Source of the DNA: Bremerella sp. JC817
Lineage (GTDB): Bacteria; Planctomycetota; Planctomycetia; Pirellulales; Pirellulaceae
Direction: 5' to 3'
Length of the DNA stretch: 64,000 bases
Assembly (NCBI RefSeq): GCF_040718835.1
Contig: NZ_JBFEFG010000274.1
Span: forward strand, 1-64,000
Shown here: one piece after another, positions 59,101 to 64,000 of the stretch
How the letters are laid out: each line of letters begins with the position of its first letter
Position numbering within the stretch: the stretch's first letter is position 1
The notes under the pieces: model-generated
The model's database searches: none
Told to the model about the DNA's origin: nothing
What the model saw: only the letters and a program-made list of their open reading frames with translations
Made by a program: the position numbers and the translations under genes

Positions 59101-59552
59101 GTCGGATAGGCGGTGATATTGTAAATGATCCCAGCGGTCGATTGTCCATGCGCAGGTGTCGAGGCTTCAACGTAAGGCAGGTAGGCGGCGCCGTCGCCAA
59201 ACATCTCTTTCTGGTTGGCACATTTGGGACACCAACTGGCACCAAAGAACAGCGTGCCGGTTTCGGCGATTGCCTTGGCCAAGGCGATCATGTCGACATT
59301 TTCATAAGTCACGTTGCCGACCGTGATCGATTCGCCTTCCAGCGTTGCGGCCTCGCTCGCCGCTGCCGCATCGAGCATCTGACGGGCTTCTAACTGCTGG
59401 CCGTAGTACTTTCGATCGGCCCGTTTACGGCGGGCCAGGGCAGGGCGCAGGGCGAGTCTTTTGGCCACGAAGCGAGAGAGAGCTACGGCGAAAAGCAGTA
59501 GCCCCAAGACAATCATCGTGGCAGTAGCGACAGGGAGCAAAGCGTCGGTCAT
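56133..59552 (-). CDS. Thioredoxin-cyclophilin-cadherin/cohesin/dockerin-metzincin fusion protein
   Basis: An 1139-residue exported or membrane-anchored protein. A transmembrane helix (about 10-27) and basic stretch precede a LEPR-XLL-like motif, LEARQML (54-60). A thioredoxin-like domain follows with CPKC (108-111) and cis-Pro in AYPTW; its sequence resembles the thioredoxin part of VKOR fusions (QKEMFG, LPYVE). Then comes a cyclophilin-type prolyl isomerase (about 240-390) with FHRIIDGFVIQGGD and SQFFIT. Two or more cadherin/tandem-95-like repeats, a cohesin-like domain (DSFWLEVWV), a dockerin (DLDDDGKVGLTDF) and a terminal metzincin with full HELGHIAGLAH (1088-1098) and Met-turn LMSSV complete it. 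The only two cysteines found are those of CPKC. It converges on the second porin gene. Confidence 0.88.
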   Translation of the reverse strand: MTDALLPVATATMIVLGLLLFAVALSRFVAKRLALRPALARRKRADRKYYGQQLEARQMLDAAAASEAATLEGESITVGNVTYENVDMIALAKAIAETGTLFFGASWCPKCANQKEMFGDGAAYLPYVEASTPAHGQSTAGIIYNITAYPTWIFPDGTRLIDTQDLDVIIERSGVTIPQAEPLYFAEIPDQLNLKAGQSYHIALDGYSPQGYDLTYTVSTSSGDIQAQVLTGNRSMRITTNRFGPMEFYLFEDEANLATSRVIQLAESGFYDGTIFHRIIDGFVIQGGDAGSNPDGSGGSDLPEFDDVFDPDLRHNTTGMLSFAKPNYDDSNNSQFFITEGDQSHLDFNHSVFGFLTEGEAARQAISGTPSTSANGYRPTYDVALEKVEIFTDTENGVLRLKIPEALASGTVTVTVSDGHGYTLTRTFQVSAVTDTQNYNAFLDVIPDVTLNPGGSYTYQMTANSVDGDPVTFYTASTPPTGLTFSVNPTTGVLQINTSVSLAPGTYSIYVAVSDEVESPTTSILDYQQIMVYVGNNPVLNNDTINATEDQPITFNPLSNDTGGTGTLVPSSVQVLSQPANGELTIDRETGDFTFTPAKDFNGTVTFQYRVMNTLGLYGSPATVSLIVAPVNDEGKAYADFFYADPLGATLLPVLKNDDRGAVNEQNDALIISLPSLSTNAGGTVSVSGDQVQYIPANGFTGTDTFTYTIHDGEFTSTATVTVDVREVSNFSISAVTSPTETEVDGFVDSLPQSDAVIGEWDSFWLEVWVTPDGTGGNGITAASAQLNFDPTVYRASTLIIGEGFQNSGATTLSNNLGYVRLDATSSIDDFGVGGRVLLGRIKFVPVANGIDVASVGESLGVGFDHFLTSMTNVSLTVDGVGSVATPSFDTDVATKLVPMIYDLDDDGKVGLTDFSTYWQSYGNENASAFVDFDLSATASSDDYTLFLQAMGSRFDSLNNTFQMVSAVFDAVSSNLILAPIQAAVPVTQSLTQSVVEQVTGNLPNSVVSPSLTSDAQVVTIQIVDLDGSQLAKTVGNTIYLDHNAAGWGWFVDPTPQDSSEFQYDSESNRLIASAAASKIDLVSVLMHELGHIAGLAHSDEGLMSSVILPGERLLDLQSDPLDETFYIAAVDQFFSEDD

Positions 59553-59762
59553 AAATCAGAATCGCTGTCGATGCGAAGCAGGGAATATGTCGGCCTGGCG
59601 AGCCTTAACCCGGCCAGTAGTAGTGATATATGGCAGTTCAACCAGGAACTTCCATGGTAGTTACGCCCCAGGAAGATACCAATCAATTTGGTGCACATTC
59701 CCCAGGGACAGACCTTCCCGCGAAGGATTTTGACGCACCAGCTTCCGATTCCGTTCCAGCTT

Positions 59763-59802
59763 GCGCAAAAAAAACGCGGAACCTGTTTCCAGATCCCGCG
59801 TT
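59763..59802 (-). terminator. Rho-independent terminator after the DUF3467 gene
   Basis: On the minus strand AACGCGG pairs with CCGCGTT (59796-59802 with 59773-59779), and the stem is followed by a run of T residues (eight A residues on the plus strand, overlapping the stem). It lies about 25 bases after the stop at 59828. Confidence 0.88.
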
Positions 59803-59827
59803 AGCAGTTCGTGTGACCGCGTTTCAA

Positions 59828-60160
59828 CTAGCTTCCGGCAGGACGCTGGGCCGAAGGGATGACACGCTTTTGGATGTCCGTTTCCAGGTTGCCGAAGGCT
59901 GCTTCATGACGTTGAACGGCCATGTGCAGGGCACCCAGCATACGCTTGGCGGTATAGTAGTTCAGAATGATTCGCTGCGAGACTTTGATCTTCTCTTGCG
60001 ACTGGGCCATCGGCTGAGTATTCAGACCGAAGTCAATGATCAACTCTTCTGGGGTACCGGTCACGCGACAGAAGTTGGCGTAACACGCAATGGCATCCGA
60101 TTCATCGAGTTCGACCTGCTTCGGAGCAGTTGGTTGAGTAGGTTCAGGGGCATCCGACAT
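59828..60160 (-). CDS. DUF3467 family protein
   Basis: A 110-residue small protein of the DUF3467 type: residues YANFCRVTGTPEELIIDFGL and the later VSQRIILNYYTAKRMLGAL are the family core. The ATG at 60160 follows TAGGAG at nine bases. The function is unknown; distantly related small proteins are sometimes found beside secretion or gliding genes. It lies on the same strand as the S2P/HlyD fusion upstream, with a 180-base gap, and has its own strong terminator. The short disordered N-terminus is Pro/Thr/Gln-rich. Confidence 0.88.
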   Translation of the reverse strand: MSDAPEPTQPTAPKQVELDESDAIACYANFCRVTGTPEELIIDFGLNTQPMAQSQEKIKVSQRIILNYYTAKRMLGALHMAVQRHEAAFGNLETDIQKRVIPSAQRPAGS

Positions 60161-60341
60161 GAACAATGTCTCCTAGAGATTGAAAAGTTACCTTGACGGT
60201 ATTGGGCTAGTTTAGTCAGGGCCCCCGTCCATGAAGCTGTGCAAATGATAGTTTGGCACATCATCTGTGGGCATCAACCGGCCCTAATCGACAGAATCGA
60301 AACAACCGGACGAATCTTCGCAACAATGCGCAAGATGGCGA

Positions 60342-62588
60342 CTACAGGTAGAAGTGGAACGTTCGCGAGATGTATCGCCAGGCACGAATCCCCAGCGGTT
60401 CCCACTGAACCCACACCTTCGCCCGACCTCGCATCCCCAGCTTCAAGCCTTGCTCTCCTTCGGCCAATGGAACCTGGGCAGGGAAGGTGGCGTTCTGCGG
60501 ACGAAGCCGACCGGTCTCTTGATCCGAGATCGCAGGCAGGTCCCCCCCTTGCTGCGTGCTGAGAGCTGGTGGAATGAATTCCACTTCTTTGCTACCCATC
60601 ACGGCGATGCGTCCCTGAAAGGTTCGCCCTGGGAAGGCATCCAGCTTGATCTCGACCTCTTGATCGAGGTTGACCAGTTCGATGTGATCCTGATCGATGT
60701 ACAGCACTACTTCCATCTCGTCCGCGTTGCCGATCTGGCAGATCACGTCGCTGCTCGAAAGGTGAGCGCCTTGATTCTTGGTTTCAAAGATCGAGCCCGA
60801 CCATTCGCCCAGGCGGCCGTCGTTTCCACCATGTGCCGACTTGTCGGGAACCGGAAACACAGTGCCCTCGATTGGGGCAGGCACGTCGATCAAGGCAACC
60901 TGTTGGCGTTTCTTTTCCAATTGCTGCTGAACCGACTTCAACTGCTGAATGACTTCGACGTAGGCCTGTTCGACTTCCGAACTTTCCGTTGCTCGTAGTC
61001 GCTGGCCGTTGAGCGCCTCGGACATATAGGCAAGGCGTTCCCCTTCATGCTCGAGTTCGGTCAGTTCCAACAACAGATCGATGTTGGTTACGCGAGCCAG
61101 CTTGGTTTCTTTGGTGACATACTGACCTGGCTGGACCAGCATCTCTTCCAGTTCGCCAGGCACAACAACGAAAACACTTTCGGCGTTGCGAGGTTGCACT
61201 TCCACCGGGCACTTCACCCATTGAGGGACGGGAATGTAAATGATTCCCGCGATCAACGCCGCCACGGCCGAGGCGGTGATCAAAACATTCTTCCGCTTCA
61301 CCTGTGACATTCTCCCAGGGACATACAAAAACTTGCAAAGCTGATAGATCGGCATCACCACCAGGCCATACACACCAGCCAAAGCGATCATCTGACCGAT
61401 CACCTTCAAGCCGTACGGCTCGAAGACTTGATTTAAGAACAACATGATCGACGCGGTCACGATCAAACGATAGATGTTCGACGCGACCGTGTACAAACCG
61501 AAGAAAAACTGATTGCGTTCCGGCAGGAAAGGATCTTCCGGCAGTTCCATCCCCAGGAAATACTTCGACATGTAGCGATGCAGCACGCTGCTGGCCTTCT
61601 GACGAAGGTTCGGCACTTCCATGATGTCCGACAAGATGTAGTAACCGTCGTAGCGGAGCAGGGGGTTACCGTTGAAGATCACCGTGCTGACCGAGCTGAC
61701 GAACATCACCTGCAGTGCCAGGTGATTCAACAAGCCAGGCTCGCTGAACCACCAGATGAACGTGGCAATCGAGGCCAGGATCACTTCGACATACATCCCT
61801 GCCGCACCGATCATCGCGCGATGCCATTTGTTGGGCAGCATCCACGAGTCCGACACGTTGCAGTACAAGCAAGGCGTCATGACCAGAAACATCACGCCCA
61901 TTTCGTGACACTCGCCGCCATACCTTTTGCATGACAAGCCGTGGCCGAATTCGTGACAGACCTTGGTGACCGCCAGCACCGAGCCCAGCAACAACCAGTT
62001 GGAAGGGCCGAAGAACTCTTGGAATGAGGGAAGTCGTTGCCGGAAGACATCGTGCTGAACCGAAACGAGCGTCACCGCGGACAAACAGAGCAGTGCCACC
62101 AGAATCATCGCCGGCGTGGTAAACAACCAGCGGGTGACCGGGTTCATCGCGGTCAGTAGTTTATCGGGATCGATCCCCTTGAAACGAACCGCCAGGATGT
62201 TCGACATCAACTGAACGGTTTCTTTCCATTTGCGTTCGTCCCGACGTGCCTTCAGTTGGCGACCTTGTTCCATCGCCCCGGTAATCACCAGGCCGCTACG
62301 GTGCAGGGTACCAATGAAATGCTGCAGGTCGGTAAAGCTGATCTTCTGCGGAGCGAACTCTTTCTCGAATCGCTCTTTGATGTCTTGCAGCGACGTCTTG
62401 CCGTCGAGCATGTTGAGGATCGCGTACTCTTCTTCCTGAAAGCGGAAGTAGTTCAATCCCAACGGCTCTTTCACCACCCAATAGCCGCGTCCCTGATAGG
62501 TATGCTGCCGGGCCGTCAAGTCAGGCCGCACCCGAAGCGGGAGCGCTCGACTACTACTGGCAACCAGGCTGTCTTGAAGACTGACCAA
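60342..62588 (-). CDS. PqqD-like / site-2 protease (M50) / HlyD-type fusion protein
   Basis: A 748-residue membrane protein starting at TTG 62588. Residues of about 35-102 form a PqqD-like winged-helix domain (YFRFQEEEYAILNMLDG, then HRSGLV), the type used to recognise leader peptides in RiPP systems. The central membrane part (about 150-430) holds the site-2 protease motifs HEFGH (212-216) and NPLLRYDGYY with Asp314, so zinc binding is possible. After a membrane helix (ALIAGIIYIPVPQWV) comes a HlyD/biotinyl-lipoyl adaptor with a long coiled coil (about 520-590). Fusions of M50 and HlyD parts occur in peptide-export systems. It is followed upstream by two HlyD-type genes on the same strand, 56 and 85 bases apart, forming an operon. 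Confidence 0.85.
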   Translation of the reverse strand: MVSLQDSLVASSSRALPLRVRPDLTARQHTYQGRGYWVVKEPLGLNYFRFQEEEYAILNMLDGKTSLQDIKERFEKEFAPQKISFTDLQHFIGTLHRSGLVITGAMEQGRQLKARRDERKWKETVQLMSNILAVRFKGIDPDKLLTAMNPVTRWLFTTPAMILVALLCLSAVTLVSVQHDVFRQRLPSFQEFFGPSNWLLLGSVLAVTKVCHEFGHGLSCKRYGGECHEMGVMFLVMTPCLYCNVSDSWMLPNKWHRAMIGAAGMYVEVILASIATFIWWFSEPGLLNHLALQVMFVSSVSTVIFNGNPLLRYDGYYILSDIMEVPNLRQKASSVLHRYMSKYFLGMELPEDPFLPERNQFFFGLYTVASNIYRLIVTASIMLFLNQVFEPYGLKVIGQMIALAGVYGLVVMPIYQLCKFLYVPGRMSQVKRKNVLITASAVAALIAGIIYIPVPQWVKCPVEVQPRNAESVFVVVPGELEEMLVQPGQYVTKETKLARVTNIDLLLELTELEHEGERLAYMSEALNGQRLRATESSEVEQAYVEVIQQLKSVQQQLEKKRQQVALIDVPAPIEGTVFPVPDKSAHGGNDGRLGEWSGSIFETKNQGAHLSSSDVICQIGNADEMEVVLYIDQDHIELVNLDQEVEIKLDAFPGRTFQGRIAVMGSKEVEFIPPALSTQQGGDLPAISDQETGRLRPQNATFPAQVPLAEGEQGLKLGMRGRAKVWVQWEPLGIRAWRYISRTFHFYL

Positions 62589-62644
62589 CGTTCAAATCTC
62601 GGGGATAGGAGAGGGGTGAAGATCGACGACCGGTACCAGGTGGT

Positions 62645-63586
62645 TTACTTGCGTTCGGCGTCGAACAAGGCGCTGATGGTCGACGGACGATCGAGGTGCA
62701 CCGTCACCGTGGCCACATCCCCTGGGAACAACATCCACGAGGTCGACGAAGGACGGTTCTGAACTTCGGCGGTGAAGTCGAAGTGACCGGTCGCGTCGAT
62801 TTCTGGGCTGGCGAAGACCACCGTTCCCTCGAACGTGACCATCCCGCCAGGGGTCGAAGCTTCAACCGTCACGGGCTTGCCGATCACCATGCCAGGGACG
62901 AACTTGTCGGAATCGAGCGAACCATCGACCTTCAATCGCTTCAGGCCAACCACTCGCATCAGCGGATCGCCAGGGCGAACCCATTCGCCAGCATGGCGAT
63001 ACTTCTGCACAACAACGCCATCGATGGGCGACGTCACTTTGCACTTGTCGATGACCATTTGGGCAGCTTCCATTTCGGCCTGAGCTTCGCCAGCGGTCAT
63101 GCCGGCGACTTTGTAGTTCATGTCGGCCTGTTCCGCTTGCAGGATCGCTTTCTCCCACTGCAGCTTCGCCTTTCGAATGGTGATCTCGGCGATCGCGCCT
63201 TTCACACCCTTATTGGCGGCTTCCAATTGTTCAAATTCAGCCCTCGAAACTTCAGCCGCTTTCGCAGCGTACTTGATGTCAACTTCGTTCGTTGCTTGTT
63301 CGGTGGCCTTGTCCCATTTCAGCTTGGCGATCTCGCGCTGTTTGACCGGAATGGCATCGTCGATCTGGGCGATTTCAAAACCCTTGGTGACATAGTCCCC
63401 ACGTTCCACCGGGATGTCGATCAGCACGCCGGTCTCTTGAGCCGGAACGTTGACTTCGTCGATCAACGAAACGAGACAATGCTCGACGACCACTTCCGAC
63501 ATGGGCCTATTGGCCGGCGTCTGAGCGGATACTTGTCCGGTGATCAGCAGCAGGCTGGCGATCGAAAGGGTTGCGAACTTGAACAT
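62645..63586 (-). CDS. HlyD-family periplasmic adaptor protein
   Basis: A 313-residue membrane-fusion protein with a signal peptide (FATLSIASLLLITGQVSAQ) rather than a membrane helix. The lipoyl-like half motifs EVNVPAQETGVLIDIPVERGDYVTKG and SPIDGVVVQKYRHAGEWVRPGD flank a coiled-coil hairpin (about 75-185), and a beta-barrel domain follows. Such adaptors join an inner-membrane transporter to an outer-membrane channel. No ABC, RND or TolC-like partner is in view; these may lie beyond the right edge. It is cotranscribed with the S2P/HlyD fusion. Confidence 0.88.
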   Translation of the reverse strand: MFKFATLSIASLLLITGQVSAQTPANRPMSEVVVEHCLVSLIDEVNVPAQETGVLIDIPVERGDYVTKGFEIAQIDDAIPVKQREIAKLKWDKATEQATNEVDIKYAAKAAEVSRAEFEQLEAANKGVKGAIAEITIRKAKLQWEKAILQAEQADMNYKVAGMTAGEAQAEMEAAQMVIDKCKVTSPIDGVVVQKYRHAGEWVRPGDPLMRVVGLKRLKVDGSLDSDKFVPGMVIGKPVTVEASTPGGMVTFEGTVVFASPEIDATGHFDFTAEVQNRPSSTSWMLFPGDVATVTVHLDRPSTISALFDAERK

Positions 63587-63671
63587 GGCTTCTTACCTCG
63601 TGCAGTACAAAGCCCGCGCTCGTGTGCGGGTCGAAAAATATCGGTAGGTCGCATCGGGGGCGATGCGTTAT

Positions 63672-64000
63672 TTAGAACAGGACGCGAGATTCAACAAACT
63701 CGAACAGTTCATGGAACCATGTGTAGCCCAGCGGAGCCGTGCCACAGTGAACCTTGGCCGTGGCTGTCGCCCCGGCTCGCAGGTGATGAATGTCTTGCTT
63801 GTCGATCGCCACCTTCAGCTTCACGATCTGCCCTTCGGCTTGGTCGGGCTGGGCCAATCGCTGAATCTCGGTGACGTGACCGGTCAACTGACGACCAGGA
63901 TCGCTGGCCATGATGTACGTCACTTCCAACTGTTCGGAATCCGGCTGATGCTCCAAGGCATACTGAATGTGCTGGATCCGTTTCTCGGGCATGCGAATTT
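63672..64000 (-). CDS. HlyD-family adaptor, C-terminal part (cut by window edge)
   Basis: The frame runs off the right edge; the visible 109 or so residues are the beta-barrel and C-terminal part of a HlyD-type adaptor (EGQIVKLKVAIDKQDIHHL, then RAGATATAKVHCG and an amphipathic end WFHELFEFVESRVLF). The final segment resembles the C-terminus of adaptors with an M50 or ABC partner. It is the most upstream visible gene of the operon that continues with the second adaptor and the S2P/HlyD fusion. Confidence 0.8.
   Translation of the reverse strand, partial: IRMPEKRIQHIQYALEHQPDSEQLEVTYIMASDPGRQLTGHVTEIQRLAQPDQAEGQIVKLKVAIDKQDIHHLRAGATATAKVHCGTAPLGYTWFHELFEFVESRVLF

Noticed and set aside
1..64000. 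CRISPR arrays, tRNA or rRNA genes
   Set aside because: No regularly spaced direct repeats, no tRNA-like cloverleaf with TTCRANYC box and no rRNA-conserved blocks were noticed; a dedicated scan was not possible.

Overview
The window looks like chromosomal DNA of a planctomycete, most likely of the Pirellulales type (Blastopirellula, Bremerella or Rhodopirellula relatives). This rests on the gene content, not on a search. It has a DUF1559 pilin-like protein, giant cadherin/dockerin surface proteins with an N-terminal LExRxLL-type motif, a type I sulfatase, a kinase with a membrane-embedded N-terminus, an SHD1-domain protein, BBP2-type outer-membrane barrels and a DUF3467 protein. No rRNA, tRNA or CRISPR array was seen.

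Layout. 1-2.8 kb: the end of an IS5-family transposase, a secreted sialidase-like protein and a second, broken transposase. 3.1-10.0 kb: a complete chemotaxis cluster (cheY-cheA-cheW-mcp, a strong terminator, then cheR-cheD-cheB). 10.0-12.6 kb: decayed IS3 relics around a sugar permease killed by two in-frame stop codons. 12.8-21.2 kb: a cellulose-type polysaccharide locus, with a BcsC-like TPR/barrel protein converging on a BcsA synthase that carries a c-di-GMP-binding PilZ domain and a fused TPR region, followed by a GH5 glucanase behind a structured leader. 21.3-21.75 kb: another IS3 relic. 21.8-43.5 kb: mostly housekeeping and lineage-specific genes (sulfatase, typA, a zinc peptidase, an MBL protein, a PSP1 protein, bioB, a beta-propeller, leuC-leuD, a kinase, a UDP-sugar dehydrogenase, an SHD1 protein, DUF1559 plus lipoprotein, a KAS III, an AlgH-family protein and an M24 peptidase).

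43.7-64 kb is the most unusual part. A cysteine-free surface protein of about 2876 residues and an 1139-residue protein fusing thioredoxin, cyclophilin, cadherin-like, cohesin-like, dockerin and metzincin modules flank two tandem outer-membrane barrels with cysteine-rich N-termini. Next come a DUF3467 protein, a PqqD-like/site-2-protease/HlyD fusion and two further HlyD-type adaptors, the last cut by the window edge.

How the parts may fit together (inference): motility or taxis signalling and c-di-GMP-controlled polysaccharide production act in attachment; sulfatase, sialidase-like protein and glucanase handle glycans; and the 43.7-64 kb block may make, fold, process and export large surface proteins. 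Several start codons below were chosen over longer open frames because a signal peptide, lipobox or ribosome-binding site supports the shorter form.
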